A DNA stretch of 64,000 nt, taken from contig NZ_SRLA01000003.1 of NCBI RefSeq assembly GCF_004745825.1, positions 248,001 through 312,000 of the forward strand. Direction: 5' to 3'. The notes under the pieces were generated by a model. The model was not told the origin of the DNA. It worked only from the letters and a program-made list of their open reading frames with translations, and did no database searches. Positions 18,028 through 28,985 of this stretch are shown piece by piece (positions within the stretch are counted from its first letter, which is position 1; every line of letters starts with the position of its first letter). The DNA is from Hymenobacter fodinae. Its GTDB lineage: Bacteria > Bacteroidota > Bacteroidia > Cytophagales > Hymenobacteraceae. The position numbers were made by a program, and so were the translations under genes.

Positions 18028-20094
18028 TTATCGGCGGGGCCGCATGTCATCGGCAATAACTGCCTCCAGCGTGTGCATGGGGGGTTCAACGGTGGCAGGA
18101 ATGGGCATATGGCTGAACTGCTGGAAATACAGCAGACAGGCATCTTTCCACTGCACGGCGTTGCCACTTTGGCTCCGGAGCTTGTTCTGCACCGCGGCAA
18201 ACCGCTCAGCGTCTACGTAGGGTTGGGCCTGGTCCCAGGTGCGCTGAAACTGCCGCGTTTGCTGCACCCCTTTATCGTAGTGTGCGCACAGCTCATTCCA
18301 CAACGTATTGCCCGATTTCATCTTGAAATCCCAGGGCAGGTGGTGGAACCACAGCAGGTACTCATCGGGGCAGGTGTTGGGGTTGTTCAGCTGCGAGGCC
18401 AGCGGCTCATGATACTGGCTGACCGCATCACTCCCCGCTTTAGTGCGGTCGAAGCCTACCCCGTTCTCACTGGCCTGGTGGTAGTAGCCGGGTGTCCAGT
18501 CGGCGCGCATTTTGGGTGGGGCCCACCACGGGCCGGGCCCATAGTGCCCACGGGTAGCCGACATAATATGGTGCAGGCCTAGGGGCATAGAGTAGTTCAC
18601 CACGGCTTCCCGGCTATCCAGCATCAGTTGCTTTACCGGCGCCAGAAAGTTGGTATTCCAGTCGGGGGCGGTGGTGGCACTAGTCGCCGAGCCGGTAGCT
18701 CCGGCAAAGGTCAGTTTCAGCCATTCGTCGGCAATCTGGGCGCTCTTTATCTGGTTGTTCCAGGCCAGCCGGCCAAAGGCGTACCAGTTGGCCTGGGCAA
18801 AGTCATGGCCCGTCCAGTTCCGGTCTAGGCCAGTGTTGGCAACGCCGGCCATGGCCGTGTGCTTTTGCGGGTACACGCTGCCATCGGTGACACGGGCCAC
18901 CGTGCTGCCGGGACCGGCCTGGTAGGTGTCGCTTTGCAGGCACTCCTCCCACATAGTCGAGAGAAACGCCAGGTCGATGGAGTGGCCTAGGTACTCCTGC
19001 GTTATCTGAAACTCCGGCATCACGGAGGTCTTTTTCATTGCCCCAAACAACGGGCTAAACGGCTCACGGGGCTGAAAATCGACGGGCCCGTTTTTCACCT
19101 GCACAATCACGTTGTCACGAAACTTGCCGTCGAGGGGCACGAATTCGTTGTAGGCCTGCTTGGCGCGGTCCTTATCCGTGGGGCTATACACGAAGGCCCG
19201 CCACATCACTAGGCCGTGGTAAGGCTTGAGGGCATCGGCCAGCATGTTGGCGCCGTCGGCGTGGGTGCGGCCGTAATCCTGGGGGCCGGGCTGCCCCTCG
19301 CTGCTGGCCTTCACCAGGAAGCCACCGAAATCCGGAATCAGCCGGTAAATCTCCTTGGTCTTGCTTTGCCACCATTTTACCACGGCTGGGTCGAGCGGGT
19401 CGGAGGTCTTGAGGCCACCTAACTGGGAAGGCGACGAAAACTTCACCGCCAAGTAAGTTTTCACGCCATACGGCCGCAGCTCGTCGGCCACGGCTTTCAC
19501 GCGGGCCAGGTAGTCGGCCGACAAGATTTGCGGTGCGGCATTCACATTATTAATAACGGCGCCGTTGATGCCCACCGAAGCGTTGGCGCGGGCGTACTCC
19601 CGCCACCGGAGTTTGTCTCGGTTGGTTGTTACAAGTGCGCTGTCTTTGCGCCAGAAGATGGACTGCCCCGCGTAGCCGCGTTCCACTGAGCCGTCGGGGT
19701 TGTCCCAATGGTTGAGCAGGCGGTACTCATACGACGGATTGGAGACGCCAGCTTGCGCAGCCTGGCCCGTTTGCTGGCGCCGCAACAGCTCAAACACACC
19801 GTATAGCAGCCCCGCCTCCGTACTGGCCTGCACGCCGGTGGGACTAATACGGTAGCCGTCGTATTTAATGGCCTTGTCCTTTTTGAGGGTCAGCGTTACG
19901 GTGGCGCCGGACTGGCCTAGCCAGCCTTGCTGCAATTCCTGCCGGGCCGTAGCCAGCACCGCCGAGTTTTTGGCAGACGTCACCACCTTAACTGGCACTG
20001 CTTTTTGCGGGCGCAACCACAGCTGGTGGCCGTCCTCGGCTTTAGCCAGAAGGTTTACACTCAGTACTATGATGCTGAAAAGAATTCGTTTCAT
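18028..20094 (-). CDS. GH67 alpha-glucuronidase (copy 1)
   Basis: A 688-residue GH67 enzyme, exported by a signal peptide ending near residue 19. It hydrolyses (4-O-methyl)glucuronic acid from the non-reducing-end xylose of xylo-oligosaccharides. The conserved blocks LLNHWDNPDGSVERGYAG, ARANASVGINGAVINNVN, GGFLVKASSEGQPGPQDYGRTHADGANM, VQVKNGPVDFQPREPFSPLFGAM and QITQEYLGHS are present. Predicted catalytic residues Glu266, Asp339 and Glu367 have the same spacing (73 and 28) as the known triad of the Cellvibrio japonicus enzyme (292, 365, 393). It follows a GH43 gene by 138 bp. A paralogue lies at 41710-43815. Confidence 0.96.
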   Translation of the reverse strand: MKRILFSIIVLSVNLLAKAEDGHQLWLRPQKAVPVKVVTSAKNSAVLATARQELQQGWLGQSGATVTLTLKKDKAIKYDGYRISPTGVQASTEAGLLYGVFELLRRQQTGQAAQAGVSNPSYEYRLLNHWDNPDGSVERGYAGQSIFWRKDSALVTTNRDKLRWREYARANASVGINGAVINNVNAAPQILSADYLARVKAVADELRPYGVKTYLAVKFSSPSQLGGLKTSDPLDPAVVKWWQSKTKEIYRLIPDFGGFLVKASSEGQPGPQDYGRTHADGANMLADALKPYHGLVMWRAFVYSPTDKDRAKQAYNEFVPLDGKFRDNVIVQVKNGPVDFQPREPFSPLFGAMKKTSVMPEFQITQEYLGHSIDLAFLSTMWEECLQSDTYQAGPGSTVARVTDGSVYPQKHTAMAGVANTGLDRNWTGHDFAQANWYAFGRLAWNNQIKSAQIADEWLKLTFAGATGSATSATTAPDWNTNFLAPVKQLMLDSREAVVNYSMPLGLHHIMSATRGHYGPGPWWAPPKMRADWTPGYYHQASENGVGFDRTKAGSDAVSQYHEPLASQLNNPNTCPDEYLLWFHHLPWDFKMKSGNTLWNELCAHYDKGVQQTRQFQRTWDQAQPYVDAERFAAVQNKLRSQSGNAVQWKDACLLYFQQFSHMPIPATVEPPMHTLEAVIADDMRPRR

Positions 20095-20232
20095 GTGGGA
20101 GCTTTCGTCGTTTGGTTTCTACCAACTCTACTGCATAATCGTACCCCGGCAACTGAGTCCGGACAGGCTAGGCCACCGGCTGCTTTGTCGGCCAATGGCC
20201 ACGGAGCTGGCCTAGGGGATACGCCCTACGCG

Positions 20233-21189
20233 TTACTTTACCGGTGCAACTCCTGTAGTCGTCTGCACTATTTTCTGGATGGAGCCATCCTTATTATAGT
20301 GCAGCTCATCTACACAGATGGAGCGGCGGTAGCTGCCACCGGTGGGCAAGGAGCCGTTGTGATAAAAAAAATAGCTTTTGCCCTTGTAGTCGATGATGCC
20401 GGGGTGGGTGGTGAAGCTGTTAGGCACGTTTTCTTGGATGATGCCGCGGTAGGTCCAAGGGCCGGTTGCGCTGGGGGCCGTGCAGTACTCAATCATTTCG
20501 GGCTTGGTGCCCTGGCTGGCATACACGAGGTAGTACAGCTTCTTGCGCTTGTACACCCAGGGTCCTTCGATGTAGTTCTTGATATTCAGCACCGTGATGG
20601 GGCCATCCAGCTCCGTCAGGTTGTCCTTCAGCTTCACGTAGCGGCAGCTCAAGTTGCCCCAGTACAAGTAAGCCTGCTTGTCATCGTCGATAAACACGGT
20701 AGGGTCGATGTCGTCCCAAGCGTGCGGCTTGTCCTTGGTCATCTCATTCACGATAAGCGCCTTGCCAATGGCATCCTTGAACGGCCCCGTGGGGCGGTCC
20801 GACACGGCCACGCCAATGGCCGCGCCGCCCTGGCTGTTGTCGTCCTTCTTATGAAACGTCGACACAAACCAGTAGAACTTGCCCTTGTGGTACACGCACT
20901 GCGCCGCATAGGCGTCGCCGGTAGCCCAAGAAAACGTGCGGGGCGAGAGGCGCACGCCATAGTCTTTCCAATGCACCATGTCGGTGGTGGAATAGATGCG
21001 CCAATCGGGCATTTTGTAGTTCGTTTCCTGCACCGAAGCTGTGTCGTGGCCGGTGTACAGGAACAGCGTGTCGCGGTACACCAGTGGCGCCGGGTCAGCC
21101 GTGAATACGTCCCGGATAATCGGGTTTTGTGCCCGCGAAGGCAGATAAGCTCCGAGGGCCAATAAGGCGGCGAGCAACGTTTTTTTCAT
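20233..21189 (-). CDS. GH43 beta-xylosidase / arabinofuranosidase (single domain)
   Basis: A compact 318-residue five-bladed propeller enzyme. After signal peptide cleavage (SRA/QNPI) the three catalytic acids are read as Asp32 (FTADPAPLVY), Asp162 (DDIDPTVFID) and Glu208 (YIEGPWVYK). It should release xylose or arabinose from short xylan fragments; the exact sugar cannot be decided from sequence. It is closely related to the GH43 gene at 25860-27458 (shared QNPIIRDVFTADPAPLVY and WDDIDPTVF blocks) but lacks that protein's C-terminal domain. It is 45 bp after the GH95 gene in the same direction. Confidence 0.92.
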   Translation of the reverse strand: MKKTLLAALLALGAYLPSRAQNPIIRDVFTADPAPLVYRDTLFLYTGHDTASVQETNYKMPDWRIYSTTDMVHWKDYGVRLSPRTFSWATGDAYAAQCVYHKGKFYWFVSTFHKKDDNSQGGAAIGVAVSDRPTGPFKDAIGKALIVNEMTKDKPHAWDDIDPTVFIDDDKQAYLYWGNLSCRYVKLKDNLTELDGPITVLNIKNYIEGPWVYKRKKLYYLVYASQGTKPEMIEYCTAPSATGPWTYRGIIQENVPNSFTTHPGIIDYKGKSYFFYHNGSLPTGGSYRRSICVDELHYNKDGSIQKIVQTTTGVAPVK

Positions 21190-21234
21190 AGGGCTAGGGT
21201 GTAGCTAGGGAAAGCTAGGTGGGGAGCCACCGAG

Positions 21235-23724
21235 TTAGCGCGCTTTTAAGGAATAGGTTTTACCGGGTTCGGTGGGAAAATCATAGACAAACGACGGCGC
21301 CAACGTGGGCTGCTTAGCCGTGGTTTTGCTGGAAACCAGTGGCGGCTTGACGGCCAGGGTTTGGTAAAATGGGTTGGGGTTCTCGCCCTGCGCTTGGGCT
21401 AGCTTAGTGCCGCCGGTAGCTTTGATGGGGCTATGCACCCGCACGCGGCAGTTACCCCCTAGCTTCGAGGTGATGCGCACCCGCGTCACTTTGCCCTTAT
21501 CCCAGGCTAGGTCTACCACGTAGCCGCCGCGGGCTACTAGGCCAGTTACTTCACCGGTAGGCCAGGCATCCGGCAGGGCGGGCAACAGGTCGAGGGTGCC
21601 GTCGTAGCTTTGCACGAACAGTTCGGCCAGGCCGGCGGTGCAGCCAAAGTTGCCGTCAATTTGGAATGGGGGGTGCGCATCGAGCAGGTTGGGATAAGTG
21701 CCGCCGCCCTCGCTCACGCCACCGGGCTGGCTGCTCCGAAGCCGTAGCTGTTCGGTGAGCAGTTTGTAGGCATGGTTGCCATCCTGCATGCGCGCCCAGA
21801 AGTTCACCTTCCACCCCATCGACCAACCCGTGGACACGTCGCCGCGCTGGGTGAGCGTCACGCGGGCGGCCTCAAACAGCTCGGGGGTACGGTAGGGCGA
21901 AATCTGCCCGCTGGGGTACAGGCCGTAGAGGTGGGAAATGTGGCGGTGCTGGTCCTTGGGGTTGTCCACGTCTTGCAGCCACTCCTGCACCTGCCCGTAC
22001 TGGCCAATCTGCATGGGCGGCAGCCGCTCGCGCAGGGTGCGCAGGCTATCCGCAAAGGGCTTATCCAACTGGAGCAACTCGGCAGCCCGGATAGTTTTCG
22101 AGAACAGGTCGAACACCAGTTGGTTATCCATGGTGGTGCCAGTCACCAGCGCAATCTGCTTGCCTTGAAGCGAATACGTATTTTCGGGCGACACCGAGGG
22201 CGCCACTACAAGCCACTGGTGGGTGGGCTCCTCCTGCAAGGCATCGACGAAGTAGGTGGCCGCGCCCTTCAGCGTCGGGTAATATTCGCGCAAAAAAGCT
22301 AGGTCGCCGGTGAACTGGTAATGGTCCCAGAGGTGCTGGCTTAGCCAAGCGCCGCCCATGGGCCAGAGGCCGTACTGCGGCGGGTCGACTTGCCCCGTGA
22401 TGCGCCAGATGTCGGTGTTGTGGTGCAGGGCCCAGCCGCGGGCGCCGTACATCTGGCGGGCGCTCTGCTGCCCCGTCACGCTCAGGTCCTTGATCATGCC
22501 GAATAGTGGCTGGTGCAGCTCCGTCAGGTTGGTGACTTCGGCCGGCCAGTAGTTCATTTCGGTGTTGATGTTCACCGTGTACTTGCTGTCCCAGGGGCCC
22601 TTGAGCTGGTCGTTCCAGATGCCTTGCAGGTTGGCCGGCTGCCCGCCCGGCTGCGACGAACTGATGAGCAAGTAGCGCCCGTATTGAAAATACAAAGCCG
22701 CCAGCGCAGGGTCATTACCCTGGGCAAAATTGGCGATGCGCTGGGGCGTGGGCAACTCGGCGGCGGGCGTCACCCCTAGGTTCAGCGTCACGCGGTTGAA
22801 GTAGCGATGGTAGGCCGCTACGTGGTCGGCCAGCGCCTGCTTGTAGGGCTTGCGCACGGCGGAAGCTAGGTAGGCGGTGGCCCGCGCGGCCGCGTCGCCG
22901 CTTACATCGTGGTAGTTGGTGAAATTGGTGCTGATGGAAATGTAGAGAGTGGCGCTGTTGGCGTCCTGAATCCGAATGCCCGTGTCGGTAGCTTGCATGG
23001 TACCGCCCTCGGCCACGGCCTGCACCCGCGTCTGGAAGCGCACCTTGCCTTCCTGGCCTTCGTGCTCACTGCCGCGGCCATCCAGCACCAATTGATTTTG
23101 GTCAACACGCTGGGTGTGCTGCATCGGGCTTTCCTCGCTGAGCTGGCAGCTAATGCTGCCCGGCTTGCTGGCTGTGAGCCGCACGATAATCACTTGGTCA
23201 GGCAGGGAGCTGAACACTTCACGCCGGTAGGTTACCCCTCCCACTTCGTAGCTCACCGAGGCCACAGCCCGGCTGATGTCTAGGTCGCGCTGGTAGTGGG
23301 TAGCGTTGTCGTGGCCCGGAAAGTCCAGGTACACGTTCGACGCCATTTGGTAGGGCATGCCGCTGTTGCCGGCGGGCTGCATCTGGGCTTGGGCCAAGGC
23401 CTGCGCTTCCACCAGCTGCCCGGCTAGTAGCTGCTCGCGGAGCTGGCGTACTACCGGCAGGGCGTCGGCCTTCACGTTGTTGTTGGGTCCACCGCCCCAA
23501 ATGGTTTCCTCGTTTAGTTGGAGCCGCTCACGTTGGGGCGCGCCAAACACCATGACTCCCAGGCGGCCGTTGCCAAGGGGTAGCGCCTCGTTCCAGTTGG
23601 CAGCCGGCTTATCGTACCACAGCCGTAGCGGGGTAGGCTTCGGCTTACCGGCCGCGGCCTTTAGGGTGCCCGCCCAGCAAAGCAGTAGCAATAAGACCCT
23701 GGCCAGGCGTGGGAGTGTTTTCAT
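21235..23724 (-). CDS. GH95 alpha-L-fucosidase / alpha-L-galactosidase
   Basis: An 829-residue GH95 enzyme with an N-terminal export signal. Family blocks are WNEALPLGNGRLGVMVFGAPQ, LQLNEETIWGGGP, YTVNINTEMNYWPAEVTNLTELHQP, VAPSVSPENTY (with the expected catalytic Glu), HISHLYGLYPSGQI and FQIDGNFGCTAGLAELFVQS (with the expected Asp). The family inverts and removes alpha-1,2-L-fucose, but members in xylan loci can act on L-galactose that caps branches of complex glucuronoarabinoxylans such as those of maize bran. Given the neighbours, the L-galactose reading is as likely as fucose. No lipobox is seen. It sits between the CE1 and GH43 genes in the same direction. Confidence 0.92.
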   Translation of the reverse strand: MKTLPRLARVLLLLLCWAGTLKAAAGKPKPTPLRLWYDKPAANWNEALPLGNGRLGVMVFGAPQRERLQLNEETIWGGGPNNNVKADALPVVRQLREQLLAGQLVEAQALAQAQMQPAGNSGMPYQMASNVYLDFPGHDNATHYQRDLDISRAVASVSYEVGGVTYRREVFSSLPDQVIIVRLTASKPGSISCQLSEESPMQHTQRVDQNQLVLDGRGSEHEGQEGKVRFQTRVQAVAEGGTMQATDTGIRIQDANSATLYISISTNFTNYHDVSGDAAARATAYLASAVRKPYKQALADHVAAYHRYFNRVTLNLGVTPAAELPTPQRIANFAQGNDPALAALYFQYGRYLLISSSQPGGQPANLQGIWNDQLKGPWDSKYTVNINTEMNYWPAEVTNLTELHQPLFGMIKDLSVTGQQSARQMYGARGWALHHNTDIWRITGQVDPPQYGLWPMGGAWLSQHLWDHYQFTGDLAFLREYYPTLKGAATYFVDALQEEPTHQWLVVAPSVSPENTYSLQGKQIALVTGTTMDNQLVFDLFSKTIRAAELLQLDKPFADSLRTLRERLPPMQIGQYGQVQEWLQDVDNPKDQHRHISHLYGLYPSGQISPYRTPELFEAARVTLTQRGDVSTGWSMGWKVNFWARMQDGNHAYKLLTEQLRLRSSQPGGVSEGGGTYPNLLDAHPPFQIDGNFGCTAGLAELFVQSYDGTLDLLPALPDAWPTGEVTGLVARGGYVVDLAWDKGKVTRVRITSKLGGNCRVRVHSPIKATGGTKLAQAQGENPNPFYQTLAVKPPLVSSKTTAKQPTLAPSFVYDFPTEPGKTYSLKAR

Positions 23725-23840
23725 GTGTGGGTGAGATAGCGCTACATCCTAAGGGAGTAGAGTGCTATGGTTTATCTGAATACTCATCAGCATGACGGCC
23801 TATAAGCTTACTATCAGGCTTCTTAGCCGTAGCCAGCGGC

Positions 23841-25838
<1,998 letters not shown>

Positions 25839-25859
25839 TCAGCCGCACGACGGCGCCTA

Positions 25860-27458
25860 TTATTTCGAGTTGGCCGTGGTGTACACTGCCAACCCGAAGT
25901 CGTAACCGGGTTTGTCGTTCAGGCGTAGCGGCTGCCGGTTGAAGTAGGCGCCGCCCGCTGGGTAGGCCTCCTGCCGGCTCGCACGCCAGAAAAGCGGCGC
26001 CGACTTTTCCAGCCCTTGCAGCTCGAAAGCGTAGGTATGGCCGGCCTGCAAAGGAACCTGGTTAGCCCCCGTGAAATCGAATTGCAACAGTCCGGCGGGC
26101 TGCGGTTTGTAAGCAATAGTTAGTCCCTTCCCGCCCCCTAAGAGGTTGGTGCCGGGGGTATAGGCTGGGTTGTCCTGCGTACCTAGGTCGTAGAGCGCCA
26201 GCGTAACGGGCTGCTTGGCATCGGTACCGAAACCGTCGCCCCCAAACAAGTCGAGGCGGGTGAGTTTGCCATCGACTGGCACTCGGAAGGTCTGGCCCAG
26301 GCTGGTGCCGCCCTTGTCGTGGTTGAAGCTGATGTTGTCGAGGGCAGTGTTGGCCGGATTGGGTATGGTGCTCAACAAGGGCGCGCCGGGCCATTGTGTG
26401 GGGCGCGGCTGAAGGTTTTGCACAACCGTAACGCCGGGGGACGTAGTGGCCGGAGCGTTGGTGGGCGGCGCGGGGCGACTGGTGCTAGGTTTGGGCGGCA
26501 CACTCACACCGGCTACGGTTTGGGTGATGGGCTGAATCGTGCCGTCGGGGTTGTAGTACAGATACTCTACGCACACGCTACGGCGACCTAGGGCCCCACT
26601 TTCGCCGGTGGGCAGGGTGAGCGTGGCGTTGTGGTAGAAGAAGTACGACTGCTTCTTGAACTCGACAATGCCCGGGTGAATGGTGTAGCTGTTCTTGGCC
26701 TGGTCAGTCAGGATGCCGCGGTAGGTCCAGGGGCCAGTGATTTTGGGAGCGGTGGCATAGCACATTTTCTCCCACATGCCCTGGTGCGCGAAGGCGGCAT
26801 ACGTGAGATAGTACAGGTTGCCCCGCTTGTGCAGCCACGGGCCTTCGGTGTAGTTGGGCAGCTCGATGCGCTGCACGGGCCCGTCGAGCTCGGTCATGTT
26901 GGGCTTGAGCTTGACCAGGTAGCAGTTGGGGTTGCCCCAGGCCAGCCACGCCGTGCCGTCGTCATCCACGAATACGGTAGGGTCGATGTCGTCCCAGCCG
27001 TTGGGGCCGGGCGTGGTTTGGTCGGTGACAAGGGCCGAGCCGCGAGCATCCACGAAAGGCCCAGTGGGGCTGTCCGACACGGCTACCCCGATGGCCTTCC
27101 CCTTAATGGGCGCATCTTGCTGTACCGTTGCGAAGAAGTAAAACTTGCCATTGCGGGCTACCACTTGTGCGGCCCAAGCGTCGCGGGTGGCCCACTTAAA
27201 GTCGCGCACGTTCATGATGGGGCCGTGCGCGGTCCAGTTTTTCATGTCGGTGGTGGAGTAGCACAGCCAGTCGTTCATGTTGAACATCTGGCCCTCCTTG
27301 GCCTCGTCGTGGCCTACGTAGAGGTACAGCTTATCCTTGTACACCAGCGGCGCCGGGTCGGCGGTAAATACGTCGCGGATAATCGGGTTTTGGGCCCGCA
27401 GAGGCAGAGAGGCCACCACAGCCAGAGCGCCGACGAGCAAAGTATTGTTCATTGACAT
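25860..27458 (-). CDS. GH43 glycosidase with C-terminal beta-sandwich
   Basis: A 532-residue enzyme in two parts. Residues 24-318 are a GH43 propeller with Asp34 (FTADPAPLVY), Asp159 (WDDIDPTVF) and Glu205 (YTEGPWLHK), very close to the single-domain enzyme at 20233-21189. A Pro/Ser/Thr linker (~319-342) joins a ~190-residue C-terminal domain (LDNISFNHDKGGTSLGQTF, LTRLDLFGGDGFGTDAKQPVTLALYDL, FDFTGANQVPLQAGHTYAFELQG) that I do not place in a named carbohydrate-binding family; its strand pattern suggests a jelly-roll. Signal peptide cleavage is at LRA/QNPI. It should cleave xylosides or arabinosides, with the extra domain possibly binding substrate. Confidence 0.9.
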   Translation of the reverse strand: MSMNNTLLVGALAVVASLPLRAQNPIIRDVFTADPAPLVYKDKLYLYVGHDEAKEGQMFNMNDWLCYSTTDMKNWTAHGPIMNVRDFKWATRDAWAAQVVARNGKFYFFATVQQDAPIKGKAIGVAVSDSPTGPFVDARGSALVTDQTTPGPNGWDDIDPTVFVDDDGTAWLAWGNPNCYLVKLKPNMTELDGPVQRIELPNYTEGPWLHKRGNLYYLTYAAFAHQGMWEKMCYATAPKITGPWTYRGILTDQAKNSYTIHPGIVEFKKQSYFFYHNATLTLPTGESGALGRRSVCVEYLYYNPDGTIQPITQTVAGVSVPPKPSTSRPAPPTNAPATTSPGVTVVQNLQPRPTQWPGAPLLSTIPNPANTALDNISFNHDKGGTSLGQTFRVPVDGKLTRLDLFGGDGFGTDAKQPVTLALYDLGTQDNPAYTPGTNLLGGGKGLTIAYKPQPAGLLQFDFTGANQVPLQAGHTYAFELQGLEKSAPLFWRASRQEAYPAGGAYFNRQPLRLNDKPGYDFGLAVYTTANSK

Positions 27459-27579
27459 AAATTGAAAAGCTTCACGTAAGGCAGATTTTTCTAGGCCAGG
27501 TACTCATGTCCCCCTGAATATCAACAGGCAACGCTCTGGCTTCCGCGCCTAAGCAGCGACGGTCCTAGGCCAGGCTACC

Positions 27580-28926
27580 TCACTCAAATTTGACCCAATC
27601 AATCTCGACGGGATTATTCGTTTTTGAGGAAACGACCAACGTGTGCGTACCAGGCTTAAAGGCAGTCAAGGGCACTTTCACCTCCCGCCATTGGCTGCCC
27701 TTGGGCACGGTCACCTGGGCTAGCACCGGGCCGGTGGCGCCGTCGGCACGCAGTTGCACGGTAGCGCCGGCCGCTGCCATTGTGCGAAGCATTACCGTCT
27801 TGAGCGGCTGCTTGCCGAAGGCCACGCCATTGTATTGCACCCAGCCCTGGTTGTTGGCAAACATGGTTTTCCAGCCCTGAAACTTGTTGGCAGTATCTAG
27901 GAAGGCAATGGAAGCGCCGCTGCTGCTCAGGCGGCTGTAGCGGTCCAGTTGAATTTTCTGCTTGGCATCGGTGAGGCCTACGCCGCGCAGGGTGGGAACT
28001 ACTTTGCGGATGGCGCCGTCGGGCTCAAAAAACAAGCTATCAATGCGAACCGACCGGTTCTTATCGAAATTGGGCGACAGGTCGTTGTGGTGGTAGAACA
28101 GGTACCACTGGTTCTTGAGCTCCAGCAAAGAGTGGTGGTTGGTCCAGCAGCCCGTCGGCGACTCGTCCATAATCACGCCCTTCACGGTAAACGGACCTAG
28201 CGGGCTGGTGCTGGTGGCGTATTCGAGGCGCTCAGTTTTGTTCTCGACGTGCGGATAGGTTAGGTAATACGTGCCGTTACGTTTAAACAGGTACGGACCT
28301 TCCTTCAAGCCTTTGGTCGGCAGCTCGCCCAATGTAACGGGTTCAGAAGCCAGCTCCAGCATGTTCTCCTTCAGCTTGGCCCCGTAGATGTTACCCTGCG
28401 ACCAGTACAGGTAGGCCTGTCCATCCTGATCGATAAACACATTGGGGTCAATGCCGCGCACTCCTTTGATAGGCAACGGCTGCGGTACAAACGGGCCGGT
28501 GGGTTTATCGGCCACGGCCACCCCGATGGTGAAGCCCTTGCTGATGGTCGTGTCTTTGGGGGTAGTCGGGAAGTAGAAGTAATACTTGCCGTTACGGTAC
28601 ATGCAGTCGGGCGCCCACATGCTGTAGCTGTCGGGCTTCACCCAGGGCACCTTATTTTGCGTGACGATGACGCCGTGGTCCATCCAGTCGGTGAGGTTGG
28701 CCGAGGAAAACACGTGGTAGTCCTCCATCACAAACCAGCCGGCCCGCCCGCGCCCCGGCGTGGCCCGAATGTCGTGCGACGGATACACATACACCCGCCC
28801 GTTGAACACGCGCGCGGTGGGGTCGGCGGTAAATTGATTAGTAATAATCGGGTTCTGCGCCTGGGCCGCGCCGCCCAACAGGCAGGCTAGGCCAGTCAGA
28901 ATATGGGATAGTTTGTATTTCAGCAT
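27580..28926 (-). CDS. GH43 glycosidase with CBM6-like C-terminus
   Basis: A 448-residue enzyme. The signal peptide ends at AQA/QNP; the propeller carries Asp35 (FTADPTARVF), Asp160 (VRGIDPNVFIDQDG) and Glu209 (LKEGPYLFKR). The TADPTARVF...PSHD...MWAPDCMYRNGKYYFYFP pattern fits GH43 arabinofuranosidases or xylosidases of the type that also carry CBM6. Residues ~325-448 form a CBM6-like beta-sandwich (GWVQYNGVAFGKQPLKTVMLR, FKPGTHTLVV, PVEIDWVKFE). A role in removing arabinose from arabinoxylan is plausible but not fixed by sequence. Confidence 0.9.
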   Translation of the reverse strand: MLKYKLSHILTGLACLLGGAAQAQNPIITNQFTADPTARVFNGRVYVYPSHDIRATPGRGRAGWFVMEDYHVFSSANLTDWMDHGVIVTQNKVPWVKPDSYSMWAPDCMYRNGKYYFYFPTTPKDTTISKGFTIGVAVADKPTGPFVPQPLPIKGVRGIDPNVFIDQDGQAYLYWSQGNIYGAKLKENMLELASEPVTLGELPTKGLKEGPYLFKRNGTYYLTYPHVENKTERLEYATSTSPLGPFTVKGVIMDESPTGCWTNHHSLLELKNQWYLFYHHNDLSPNFDKNRSVRIDSLFFEPDGAIRKVVPTLRGVGLTDAKQKIQLDRYSRLSSSGASIAFLDTANKFQGWKTMFANNQGWVQYNGVAFGKQPLKTVMLRTMAAAGATVQLRADGATGPVLAQVTVPKGSQWREVKVPLTAFKPGTHTLVVSSKTNNPVEIDWVKFE

Positions 28927-28985
28927 TTCAGGTGGGAATAGTTGAATAGGTTAGAGGCTTCGTGCTGCTGGGGTGCTACACTCGC

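Noticed and set aside
19927..21165. 412-codon open frame on the plus strand across GH43 and the GH67 start
   Set aside because: It covers the complement of two well-supported genes and has a low-complexity Val/Ala/Gly/His composition without any motif.
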